NCBI GenBank assembly: GCA_024643655.1
Contig: JAHEMM010000018.1
Coordinates: 1 to 36,339, forward strand
Reading direction: 5' to 3'
Length of the DNA stretch: 36,339 nucleotides
DNA from: Chitinophagaceae bacterium
Lineage (GTDB): Bacteria; Bacteroidota; Bacteroidia; Chitinophagales; Chitinophagaceae
The stretch's first letter is position 1. Each line of letters starts with the position of its first letter. Under the pieces are notes generated by a model. That model did not search any database. It was not told the DNA's origin and was given only the letters and a program-made list of their open reading frames with translations. Shown here in pieces: positions 6,879 through 14,042 of this stretch. The position numbers and the translations under genes were made by a program.

Positions 6879-8153
6879 ATGAGAAAATATCTAGTCTTTT
6901 TCTTAATTGTAATTTGTTGTCAATTATGTGTCTCTGCACAAATCAATGTTCCTTTGAAAGACAGGTTAAAAGTTTATATCGATTGCTATTCTGGATGCAA
7001 TATGACATTTATCCGAACGGAAATAAATATTGTCGACTTCCTACTGGATCGTCAAGCTGCCGATGTTCATATATTAATTACTGATCAAAATACTGGAAGT
7101 GGTGGAGATGAATATCAAATAATTTTCTTTGGCCAAAACCAATTTAATAACATTAAAGACACTATACATTTCATTAATGATGCAAATGCAACTCAATATG
7201 AGGAAAGAGACCTTATTGTAAAATACTTAAAAATTGGACTCACTCCTTTTATCGCAAAAACGAAAATGGCAAAGGAAATACAGATCCAAATGAAAACGGA
7301 TAAAGTTTACGACACGATATTAAAAAATACTGAATTGAATACAAAAGACCCCTGGAACTATTGGGTTTTTCGCATTAGTGCAGGAGGTAATTTGAATAAA
7401 GATGCTGTATATAAAGAATCAAATTTTAATGGCCGACTTTCTGCAAGTCGAATTACAGAAGCAACAAAAGTTGGATTTGAATTTTCAGGCGGAAAAAATA
7501 AATCCGATTTTGCATATGAAGACGATTTAGGCAATGTAACAAAATTTACCAATAAAAATAATAGATTCGATTTCGAACATTTTCTTGTAAAAAGCATTAG
7601 CGAACATTGGTCTTGGGCTTATGTTGCAAAAGCTTCACGGAATACATTCTCAAATAATAAATTCAGAGCATTAATAAGTACTGGAATTGAATATAATATT
7701 TTCCCTTATTCATTAGTAAATACGAAATCTTTTACAATAGCATATTTATCAGATGTTAGACGAAATAATTATATCGATTCTACACTGTACGAAAAAACTA
7801 AAGAAACATTATTTCGTCATGGTATTGAAGCAAAACTTAGAATTAACCAAAAATGGGGAAATGTATCATTTGGGGCAGAATATTATAATTATTTACATGA
7901 CTGGAAATTCTTCAACCTTAATTCAAATGTTTCTTTGAACATTAGGATCACTGGTGGGCTTTCGTTTAACATATATACAGCGGCGGAATTAACCCGTGAC
8001 CAATTATTTCTTCCTAAAGGAGGTGCTACTCCCCAGGAAGTGCTTACCCGTCAGAGACAGTTGGCAACTGGCTATAGATTTGTAACAAACTTCGGACTAA
8101 GCTATCGTTTTGGCTCTATGCTGAATAATTTCGTCAATCCAAGATTTAATTAA
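6879..8153 (+). CDS. Uncharacterised exported protein with probable outer-membrane beta-barrel
   Basis: About 424 residues from the ATG at 6879, which begins a clean signal peptide (MRKYLVFFLIVICCQLCVSAQ). The frame continues upstream to a TTG at 6708, but those residues look non-coding. After the signal comes an alpha/beta region of about 130 residues with a CYSGC pair of cysteines, then from about residue 160 a long series of amphipathic strands with aromatic residues and an ending in GLSYRFGSMLNNF, like a membrane beta-barrel. The barrel half resembles DUF481-type salt-induced outer membrane proteins in general character, but I could not assign it firmly. Its stop codon overlaps that of the convergent photolyase gene. 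Function is unknown. Confidence 0.75.
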   Translation: MRKYLVFFLIVICCQLCVSAQINVPLKDRLKVYIDCYSGCNMTFIRTEINIVDFLLDRQAADVHILITDQNTGSGGDEYQIIFFGQNQFNNIKDTIHFINDANATQYEERDLIVKYLKIGLTPFIAKTKMAKEIQIQMKTDKVYDTILKNTELNTKDPWNYWVFRISAGGNLNKDAVYKESNFNGRLSASRITEATKVGFEFSGGKNKSDFAYEDDLGNVTKFTNKNNRFDFEHFLVKSISEHWSWAYVAKASRNTFSNNKFRALISTGIEYNIFPYSLVNTKSFTIAYLSDVRRNNYIDSTLYEKTKETLFRHGIEAKLRINQKWGNVSFGAEYYNYLHDWKFFNLNSNVSLNIRITGGLSFNIYTAAELTRDQLFLPKGGATPQEVLTRQRQLATGYRFVTNFGLSYRFGSMLNNFVNPRFN

Positions 8154-9457
8154 TTATTTTTTAATGCAGCTGCATACGTTTCCAAACATCTTTTTCTTGC
8201 CAATGCATGTTCAATGATTGGCTTGGGATACGTAAATTCTTCAAATTCAGGCACCCATTTTTTAATATACTTTAATTCGGGATCAAATTTTTGTGTTTGC
8301 AAATAAGGATTAAAGACCCTGAAATATGGAGCAGCATCACATCCACTTCCTGCTGCCCATTGCCAGCCACCATTATTAGCAGCAAGATCAAAGTCTAATA
8401 ATTTTTTTGCAAAATACGCCTCGCCCCAACGCCAGTCGATTAATAAATGCTTAGTAAGAAATGAAGCAACAATCATTCTTACTCTGTTATGCATAAACCC
8501 AGTTTCATTTAATTCCCTCATTCCTGCATCTACAATCGGATAACCGGTTTGACCGTTGCACCATGCTTCAAACTCATTTTCATTATTCCTCCACTGAATT
8601 TTATCATATGCCGGTTTAAATGCATTTCCTACAACGTAGGGAAAATGCCAGAGTATCATTTGATAAAAATCCCGCCATATTAATTCATTAAAAAAGGTTT
8701 CATTTAATGATCCAGCTTCATCAGCCAATGTTCGTATACTAATTGTTCCAAATCGAAGGTGGACACTTAATCTCGAAGTCCCTTTTATTGAAGGAATATT
8801 TCTTTGTTCTTTATAGTTACGGATTATTTGGCCTTTCCATTCTTTATCGGGAAATGAACTATCATTAGTGGCAAAACCCATTTTTTCTAGGCTAATGACC
8901 TCTTTAGCTGATTGCTTATAAAAATTACTAAAGTGTTTCTTAGTGTTATACGATTGTAAATAAAAATCTGATAATGCTGATTTCCACTTTCTGGAATATG
9001 GAGTAAATATGGTATACGGTTTGCCATCATCTTTTAACACTTCGTCTTTCTCAAATATTACATGGTCTTTGAAAGTAGCAAATGATACATTTTCTTCTTC
9101 TAAATATTTTTGAATAGCTACATCTCTATTTTTAGCATACGGTTCGTAATCATGATTAGCAAATACCTTTTCAACAGTATAATTATTCAACAAATTTTTA
9201 AAAACATCCAACGGTTGGCCATAATACACCTCTAATGTAGACCCAATTTTTACTAATTGTTGCTGTATTTCAAGCAAGGCAGCATGAATAAACTCTACCC
9301 GTTTATCAGCCTTATCTTCTAATTCCTCGAGAATATTAGTATCGAATATAAAAATGGGTAATACAGGATTGGCATTTTTTAACGCATGATACAATCCTGC
9401 ATTATCCTGTAAACGAAGATCTCTGCGAAACCAAAAAATACTAATAGTAGATTTCAT
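8150..9457 (-). CDS. phrB: Class I CPD DNA photolyase
   Basis: About 435 residues. The enzyme uses blue light and FADH- to split cyclobutane pyrimidine dimers. The N-terminal antenna domain begins FWFRRDLRLQDN; the C-terminal FAD domain has GTSRLSVHLRFG (226-237), E258 and W261 in NELIWRDFYQ (the dimer-contacting Glu and Trp of E. coli), MHNRVRM (322-328) and LLDFDLAANNGGWQW (353-367). These residues favour CPD repair over a cryptochrome-only role. The frame is open to 9472, but the ATG at 9457 puts the first strand at the usual place. pabC lies 17 bases upstream on the same strand, so the two form an operon. Confidence 0.92.
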   Translation of the reverse strand: MKSTISIFWFRRDLRLQDNAGLYHALKNANPVLPIFIFDTNILEELEDKADKRVEFIHAALLEIQQQLVKIGSTLEVYYGQPLDVFKNLLNNYTVEKVFANHDYEPYAKNRDVAIQKYLEEENVSFATFKDHVIFEKDEVLKDDGKPYTIFTPYSRKWKSALSDFYLQSYNTKKHFSNFYKQSAKEVISLEKMGFATNDSSFPDKEWKGQIIRNYKEQRNIPSIKGTSRLSVHLRFGTISIRTLADEAGSLNETFFNELIWRDFYQMILWHFPYVVGNAFKPAYDKIQWRNNENEFEAWCNGQTGYPIVDAGMRELNETGFMHNRVRMIVASFLTKHLLIDWRWGEAYFAKKLLDFDLAANNGGWQWAAGSGCDAAPYFRVFNPYLQTQKFDPELKYIKKWVPEFEEFTYPKPIIEHALARKRCLETYAAALKNN

Positions 9458-9474
9458 GAATTTCCATAACAAGT

Positions 9475-10314
9475 TTAGGTATGAAATGTTCTAACAAACT
9501 TGTTATAAATTTCAATTGTTTTTTCATTCCTGAAGTTCGAGTTCCTGAATTGCTTTACCCAACGTATACCATAAATAGCATTTGTAAGAAAAACTTCTTC
9601 AGCATTTTCAACATCTTCAATGCTTATTACTGATTCTGAGATTGCGAGACCAGCTTCAATACATTTTTCCACCAAATACCTTCTCATTACTCCATTAATA
9701 CAACCTTCAGATAAACCAGGCGTTTTAATACCCTCACTTGTTACTAAAAAAAGGTTGGCTATTGTTGAATCTGCAATATTCCCATTTGTATTTAAAACAA
9801 GACAATCATTCAATTGATTTTCCTTGGCATACATTGCAGCTATTGAATAAGGTAAAAAATTTGCAGATTTAATAGTTGAGAATTTATCTACGCTTTTTCT
9901 TGCCTCAGAATAAATATCTATCACAAGACCATTTTCGTTTAACTGATCCAATGTTTTACTTAATGGCCAGCATTCAATAATATATTGCAAACTTTTATTC
10001 TCATCATAAATACCCCCATTTCCTCTAAAAACAGATAAACGTACCCTTGCTGACCTATCACACCCGTTTTTCTGGCATAAGCTAATTATTTCATTCTCTA
10101 ATTTTTCCATTGAAAATAGAGAAGGGATAGTATAATTTAATAATTTTAGACTTGAAAATAATCGTTGAAAATGTAAAGCAGACAATTCTATTTTGGCATT
10201 TTTTACTTTCATCGTTTCAAACAATCCATCACCATATCGATAGCTTCTGTTTGAAGCCATTAATACTGGTTTATCATCAGCAACTATTTTACCATTCAAG
10301 TTTAAAAAACTCAT
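9475..10314 (-). CDS. pabC: Class IV PLP aminotransferase family, probable 4-amino-4-deoxychorismate lyase
   Basis: 279 residues with the class IV fold. Signatures are YRYGDGLFETMKV (25-37), the PLP lysine K149 in STIKSANFLPY, DSTIANLFL, and the C-terminal LTNAIYGIRWV. The length and the single-strand ending fit PabC, which releases pyruvate from aminodeoxychorismate to give p-aminobenzoate for folate. D-amino-acid and branched-chain aminotransferases share the fold and are the main alternatives. It starts the pabC, photolyase pair. TACTTTG lies about 10 bases before the ATG on the minus strand, a near match to the -7 box. Confidence 0.75.
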   Translation of the reverse strand: MSFLNLNGKIVADDKPVLMASNRSYRYGDGLFETMKVKNAKIELSALHFQRLFSSLKLLNYTIPSLFSMEKLENEIISLCQKNGCDRSARVRLSVFRGNGGIYDENKSLQYIIECWPLSKTLDQLNENGLVIDIYSEARKSVDKFSTIKSANFLPYSIAAMYAKENQLNDCLVLNTNGNIADSTIANLFLVTSEGIKTPGLSEGCINGVMRRYLVEKCIEAGLAISESVISIEDVENAEEVFLTNAIYGIRWVKQFRNSNFRNEKTIEIYNKFVRTFHT

Positions 10315-10322
10315 GGCTCAAA

Positions 10323-10362
10323 GTAAAATAAAAAAAACCACCCTACCTACAGTAGAGTGGTT
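10323..10362 (-). terminator. Intrinsic terminator after the first response regulator
   Basis: AACCAC (10336-10341) plus CTAC (10343-10346) pair with GTAG (10352-10355) plus GTGGTT (10357-10362), with one internal mismatch. On the minus strand the stem is followed by eight T. It ends the response regulator transcript just before pabC. Confidence 0.75.
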
Positions 10363-10382
10363 CAATATGCTTGCCATAAAAC

Positions 10383-11057
10383 TTATACATGTTCTACTAA
10401 TCCTGCCTTTACTGCATACATAACAAGACCAGCCATTGACTTTGTACCTGTCTTTGTTTTGAGTTTATCACGGATAGCTTCTACTGTTCTTGGGCTTAAG
10501 TCAACAATGTCAGCGATTTCTTTAGTACTTTTTTCATCGCACATCAGCTTTAAAATATTGACTTCTTTATCAGTTAATTGAACATCTTGTGGCATATTTG
10601 ATTCGTTTGTACGCTTTGTACGTAAGCCGCTCAAAAGTGCTTTATTAGTTAATTCATTAAAATAGAAATCGTTTTCAAAAACACCTCTTACGGCTTCATA
10701 AATTAAATCAGAACCTGATTCCTTAGTAAGATAAGAGTTAGCACCTATTTCCATCATTTTAGAAATAACAGAATGATCATTATGCATTGAAAGCATAATC
10801 ACTTTTACATTCGGATACAATTTCTTAATTTCTGGCAATGCAGTTAGACCATCCATAATAGGCATCTGAATATCAAGTAAAATAACATCCGGCTGAATAT
10901 GACGAAGCAGATTTAATAATTGCATACCATTTTCTGCTTCTGCAACCATTTGGATGTCTTTGCGGGCTGCAAGAGATGTTTTTACACCTGTACGGAAAAG
11001 TGCATGATCATCAGCAATTGCAACTTTAATTACAGTGTTGGTTTCGGGATTTTTCAT
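10383..11057 (-). CDS. NarL/FixJ-type response regulator with LuxR helix-turn-helix (orphan 1)
   Basis: 224 residues: a receiver domain (about 9-125) and a LuxR-type DNA-binding domain (about 155-222). The acidic pocket is D16-D17, the phospho-acceptor is D62 in LLDIQMP, S90 is the switch residue and K112 the conserved lysine (YLTKE). The output domain has LTDKEVNILKLM and SPRTVEAIRDKL, the recognition helix of the family. No kinase gene is adjacent; the nearest is at 14753-15577 on the other strand. It has its own terminator. It resembles the regulators at 12446 and 15644 (shared IKVAIADDH start, FYFNEL block and SPRT-E-I-R helix), so the three are likely paralogues. Confidence 0.92.
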   Translation of the reverse strand: MKNPETNTVIKVAIADDHALFRTGVKTSLAARKDIQMVAEAENGMQLLNLLRHIQPDVILLDIQMPIMDGLTALPEIKKLYPNVKVIMLSMHNDHSVISKMMEIGANSYLTKESGSDLIYEAVRGVFENDFYFNELTNKALLSGLRTKRTNESNMPQDVQLTDKEVNILKLMCDEKSTKEIADIVDLSPRTVEAIRDKLKTKTGTKSMAGLVMYAVKAGLVEHV

Positions 11058-11268
11058 AATTGGAGTATTAATAATAAAATTTTAACAGTAAATATTCTTG
11101 ATGCAAGATGGTAAATTGCTGCAACATATACTATAGTGAATGTACCTAATTATAAAATTGCAGAAATTACCATTAATAGATCAATAAGTCGAAACTTTAC
11201 GTAATACTCCGGAAATTTTACGAGACAGACAGTAAATACCATATGATTCAAATAGGGCAGTTATGCTC

Positions 11269-11299
11269 TTGTTAAAGAATCAAAGTGCATTTACTTTTG
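11269..11299 (+). promoter_or_regulatory. Bacteroidetes promoter of the candidate small transcript
   Basis: TTG (11269-11271), 20 bases, then TACTTTTG (11292-11299), a full match to TTG-N17-23-TAnnTTTG. Transcription would start near 11305 on the plus strand, where no recognised gene follows before the terminator at 11583. Confidence 0.55.
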
Positions 11300-11318
11300 T
11301 TTCAGAAAGTTGGTTGAC

Positions 11319-11456
11319 ATGGTTGATTTGTTTTATCCATCTCAATGTCCAAACCGTCCAGAAAGAATTAACCCAATACCTGTGAAAAACCAACCCGATT
11401 TCAATCGGGAAACACATCACCTGACAATCAATTTTCTACTTTTCTTCAAAGTATAA
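11319..11456 (+). CDS. Possible 45-residue small protein
   Basis: An ATG 20 bases after the -7 box opens a frame of 45 codons ending in TAA. The peptide starts MVDLFYPSQCPNRPERINP and ends with a hydrophobic TINFLLFFKV. No family is recognised. A short purine stretch (AGAAAG) lies upstream, but ribosome binding sites are weak in this phylum. The only support is its place inside a bounded transcript; it may be a chance frame. Confidence 0.25.
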   Translation: MVDLFYPSQCPNRPERINPIPVKNQPDFNRETHHLTINFLLFFKV

Positions 11457-11582
11457 ATGGAGAATTAAAGTTTCCGTTTTTAATAATCCAATACCAATTG
11501 AAAAGAATACCGTGTTTACATAGAAGTTTATCTGTTGAAACACAATAACTAAATATTTTTTTCTTTTCATAACAGTAACGTT

Positions 11583-11613
11583 ACCCCGGTCTTCATAACG
11601 CCGGGGTTTTTTT
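11583..11613 (+). terminator. Strong plus-strand intrinsic terminator with no known gene upstream
   Basis: ACCCCGG (11583-11589) pairs with CCGGGGT (11601-11607), followed by T7. The T-run is only on the plus-strand side, so it should stop plus-strand transcription, yet the flanking genes are both on the minus strand. Confidence 0.75.
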
Positions 11614-11643
11614 GTGTCTTTACATTTAAATCTGTTAAAGAAA

Positions 11644-12387
11644 TTATTTTTTTTCTGCAATTATATATGCTCTGGGATCTCCTAAAGTGAACTGCTTTTT
11701 GCCGGGAATACTATATACTTCTTTTAGCGAAAGGCCTGTTTTATTAAGCATTGTTGCCAATTCGTTGATGGAGTAGATATAATCAATGCCTGTTTTTATT
11801 TCTGATTTTCCATCAGCAGTTATCATCGTGTTTATTGTTTCGACACGGCTTGGCCATAATAAAAATCTTGCGTCAGCTAAGTACTTCAATTCGCCTATAT
11901 TATTCCATGACCTACCAACAAAATCGTTAGCGACTATTTCAGAAATCGCTATACTATGAATTAGTAAATGACCGCCCTTTTTTAAGGATGAGGACACATT
12001 GGCTAATAATTGCAATGCATCGGTTTCGCCGAAAAAGCCAAAACTATTTCCCATACAGATAGCAAGATCGTATCCTTCATTTGGTCTAAACTCTATTACA
12101 TTGGCATTGATTGCATTAACGGGAATATGCTCCTTTTCAACAATATCATTTATTTCTACAATATAAGCTTCAAGATTATCAACAGCAGTAACTGCAATCC
12201 CTTTTCTGGCAAGGCCTATAGAAAGCCGGCCATATCCACACATCAGATCGAGTACTTTACTTTCATTACCCAAATTAAAAAACGGTATCATAAAGTCAAT
12301 CTCTTTTACCGTAAGTTCTTCGGGTACTAATTTTCGCCAGATTTCTTTATAATGGCCATCAAAAAAATTATCATTTATATTTGACAT
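11644..12387 (-). CDS. Class I SAM-dependent methyltransferase
   Basis: 247 residues from the ATG at 12387 (a TTG one codon earlier is possible). The Rossmann motif I is VLDLMCGYGR (45-54), with the acidic motif II residue D70 (VTAVD) and the motif IV region DLAICMGNSFGFF. The N-terminal FFDGHYKEIWRKLVP and the overall layout match Methyltransf_25/11-type enzymes of unknown substrate. The cytoplasmic target (small molecule or protein) cannot be read. It lies 58 bases after the second orphan response regulator on the same strand with no terminator between them, so they may be co-transcribed. Confidence 0.85.
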   Translation of the reverse strand: MSNINDNFFDGHYKEIWRKLVPEELTVKEIDFMIPFFNLGNESKVLDLMCGYGRLSIGLARKGIAVTAVDNLEAYIVEINDIVEKEHIPVNAINANVIEFRPNEGYDLAICMGNSFGFFGETDALQLLANVSSSLKKGGHLLIHSIAISEIVANDFVGRSWNNIGELKYLADARFLLWPSRVETINTMITADGKSEIKTGIDYIYSINELATMLNKTGLSLKEVYSIPGKKQFTLGDPRAYIIAEKK

Positions 12388-12445
12388 CAAACCCTTTTTA
12401 AAGAAGCGAATTAATTTTTTGTAACTGTAAAAGCAGTAAGATTTT

Positions 12446-13102
12446 TTATTCTAAAATTTTATTACGCATAGCATAGGTTACCAATCCTGCTATTGTTTTA
12501 GAGCCTACTTTCTGTTTCATGTTCTGCCGAATCGTTTCGATAGTACGAGGACTTAAAAAAACTTCTTTCGAAATTTCTTCTGTTGTTTTATCCTCCGCAA
12601 TCAATTTTAAAATATTGATCTCTTTCTCAGAAAACTTAACAGGATTTGGGTAAAACTGACGGACTGATTTTTTTTGCTGTAATTTCATCAGTACCGCTTT
12701 ATTAACCAATTCATTAAAATAAAAATCATCATTCACACAAGTAAGAATAGCCTGGTAAATTTCTTCGGGGTCGGTAGTTTTCGTTAGATAAGCATTGGCA
12801 CCCATCTCCATCATTTTTGTAATCATTTCCTGATCATCATACATGGTAAGTACAATAATTTTGAGCGGTTCATATTCTTTGCGAATAAGACTTATTGCAT
12901 TAATACCATCTACTTCCGGCATGCGAATATCCAGCAGGAGAACATCAGGTAGTTTTATTTTTAATTTTTTTTGAAGATCATTGCCGTCTTCGGCTTCCCA
13001 AAGAATTTTTAGAAACTCTTTTCCGTCAAGTGCCATTTTGATACCATCACGAAATATCTTATGATCATCGGCTATTGCCACTTTTATTTCCTGAGAGGAC
13101 AT
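12446..13102 (-). CDS. NarL/FixJ-type response regulator with LuxR helix-turn-helix (orphan 2)
   Basis: 218 residues. Receiver domain with D12-D13, phospho-acceptor D58 in LLDIRMP, T86 and K108 (YLTKT). The LuxR output has FSEKEINILKLIAEDKTTE and LSPRTIETIRQNM. It is close in sequence to orphan 1 and to the regulator at 15644, including the DDFYFNELVNKA block that links receiver and output. There is no kinase on its strand nearby; the candidate partner kinase at 14753 is divergent, beyond a 940-base gap. No TAnnTTTG box was found directly upstream. Confidence 0.92.
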   Translation of the reverse strand: MSSQEIKVAIADDHKIFRDGIKMALDGKEFLKILWEAEDGNDLQKKLKIKLPDVLLLDIRMPEVDGINAISLIRKEYEPLKIIVLTMYDDQEMITKMMEMGANAYLTKTTDPEEIYQAILTCVNDDFYFNELVNKAVLMKLQQKKSVRQFYPNPVKFSEKEINILKLIAEDKTTEEISKEVFLSPRTIETIRQNMKQKVGSKTIAGLVTYAMRNKILE

Positions 13103-13261
13103 AGATTATTGGTTTACAGTTAATTTATAGAATTGGACTCAGCGTAAAAGTACGTTTTTTTAGTAAATTCTGACTTTTTCTTTATATACTAAATTATTGC
13201 CTATCTAATTTGAAATTCCCTTCCTTGGAGTTCCATTGGCTTTAGATAATAATTTATATGA

Positions 13262-13474
13262 AATGAGTTAATTACTGATCGCATAAAAAAACAGCCCAGT
13301 GATTTTGAATTTACTAAAAATCAAGTCCAAATATTACAAATCGTATATTTTCATATGCTAAACAGTGTATTTTCTAAATGTAGTCGAAAAGCTACTATCA
13401 ATAAAGTAATTACCGATATCATTAAAAGAAGAAAATCTCCTATAGTTTTAAAAAGAAAAGGTGCTTACATTTGA
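13262..13474 (+). pseudogene. Possible remnant or unusual small gene
   Basis: The frame is open for 71 codons between a TGA (13259-13261) and a TGA (13472-13474). The first ATG is at 13355 and would give 39 residues, starting MLNSVFSKCSRKATINKV and ending in a basic tail (LKRKGAYI). The part before the ATG also reads like protein (QPSDFEFTKNQVQILQIV). Either the gene starts at 13355, or a longer ancestor lost its start. No family is recognised, and chance is possible in such AT-rich DNA. Confidence 0.25.
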
Positions 13475-13695
13475 AAAATACTGATTAATAATTTTTTCAA
13501 CTAAAAAGAAACATAACTAACTAAGGAATTACAAATTCATAATTAAAAGCTATTTCATATACGAACTAATTACCAATGAGAATCCCATTCAAAGCAAATT
13601 TGAACTCTACAAATCTCTAATGTTCTTAAAAAAGCTTTATCCATTTATAGGCTCCTTTTCAAATCAATTCTACATTATCCACACCTGTTAATAAA

Positions 13696-13720
13696 CGAAA
13701 TTCTACCGAGTAAAATTTCG
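13696..13720. repeat. Inverted repeat at the -33 position of the sensor-operon promoter
   Basis: CGAAATT (13696-13702) pairs with AATTTCG (13714-13720), with an inner TAC/GTA pairing. It sits 22 bases upstream of the -7 box TATATTTG, where the -33 element would lie, and no TTG is present. It could be an operator for an activator or repressor. Confidence 0.4.
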
Positions 13721-13742
13721 ATTTTAATTATAGTATAATTAC

Positions 13743-13750
13743 TATATTTG
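13743..13750 (+). promoter_or_regulatory. Predicted -7 box upstream of the 7-TM / kinase operon
   Basis: TATATTTG is a full match to TAnnTTTG on the plus strand. The -33 TTG is missing, which would fit a promoter that needs an activator. Transcription would begin near 13756, about 290 bases before the 7-TM gene. Confidence 0.45.
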
Positions 13751-13759
13751 CACGTAAAG

Positions 13760-13788
13760 ATACTAGTATTTATATAGTTAATTAACTA
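13760..13788. repeat. Two adjacent perfect palindromes just after the predicted transcription start
   Basis: ATACTAGTAT (13760-13769) and TAGTTAATTAACTA (13775-13788) are both perfect. They lie 10 and 25 bases after the -7 box, where a repressor could block transcription. Confidence 0.45.
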
Positions 13789-14042
13789 GCCAGTTATTGA
13801 TGAAACTCTCTACAGTATTGCCTTTTATCAGATTTTTGCAGTTTATATACCCAATTGATTGATTTGTATACTGCGGCTGAAATGACAATTTTTACGGTAG
13901 AAATATTTCGATAAGGCTTTTAAAATGTTACTGTTATGAAAAGATGGCCGACTGAAACTGTTGAAAACATAGTTTGGGAAGATTAATCTTCTTAAATTAA
14001 GTAAAAAACAGTATTAAGCATTATTAAAAAGTTTTTCTATTT

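Larger units (their letters stand above)
11305..11613 (+). ncRNA. Candidate small RNA or small mRNA of about 300 nt
   Basis: The interval is bounded by a promoter match and an intrinsic terminator on the same strand, between two minus-strand genes. It includes a hairpin with arms CCCGAT/ATCGGG (11394-11409). I could not match it to 6S, SRP, RNase P RNA or tmRNA. The promoter-terminator pairing is the only evidence, so the product (RNA or short peptide) is open. Confidence 0.35.
11058..11643. other. 586-base intergenic region holding a candidate small plus-strand transcript
   Basis: No established gene lies here. The region holds a full Bacteroidetes promoter match (11269-11299), a short open frame (11319-11456), a small hairpin with arms CCCGAT and ATCGGG (11394-11409) and a strong plus-strand terminator (11583-11613). 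The only longer minus-strand frame (11436-11660) runs through the terminator and overlaps the methyltransferase end, so it is not supported. Confidence 0.6.
13103..14042. other. 940-base AT-rich intergenic region, divergent between a response regulator and the 7-TM gene
   Basis: No recognised gene. Contents: a 71-codon open stretch without an early start (13262-13474), one isolated DnaA-box match TTATCCACA (13675-13683), an inverted repeat (13696-13720), a -7 box TATATTTG (13743-13750), two perfect palindromes (13760-13769 and 13775-13788), and two very short frames starting at 13800 and 13936. If the promoter is real, the sensor operon has a leader of nearly 290 bases. Confidence 0.6.

Noticed and set aside
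11520-11580. Short plus-strand frame segment resembling a type IX sorting tail (VSVFNNPIPIEKNTVF)
   Set aside because: The similarity is a few residues only, and it stops at 11522 with no continuation in any frame.
11305-11613. 6S RNA, SRP RNA, tmRNA or RNase P RNA identity for the small transcript
   Set aside because: No conserved core of these RNAs and no long rod-like pairing between the ends could be seen by eye.
11436-11660. 74-residue minus-strand frame
   Set aside because: It runs through the plus-strand terminator and overlaps the methyltransferase end; its composition is lysine- and hydrophobic-rich low complexity.
12010-12330. 106-residue frame antisense to the methyltransferase
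   Set aside because: It is the complement of a gene with clear SAM-binding motifs and has no recognisable domain.
13675-13683. Perfect DnaA-box sequence TTATCCACA in AT-rich DNA, considered as part of an origin
   Set aside because: Only one box is present, with no cluster, no dnaA/dnaN or parAB nearby; a single 9-mer can occur by chance.
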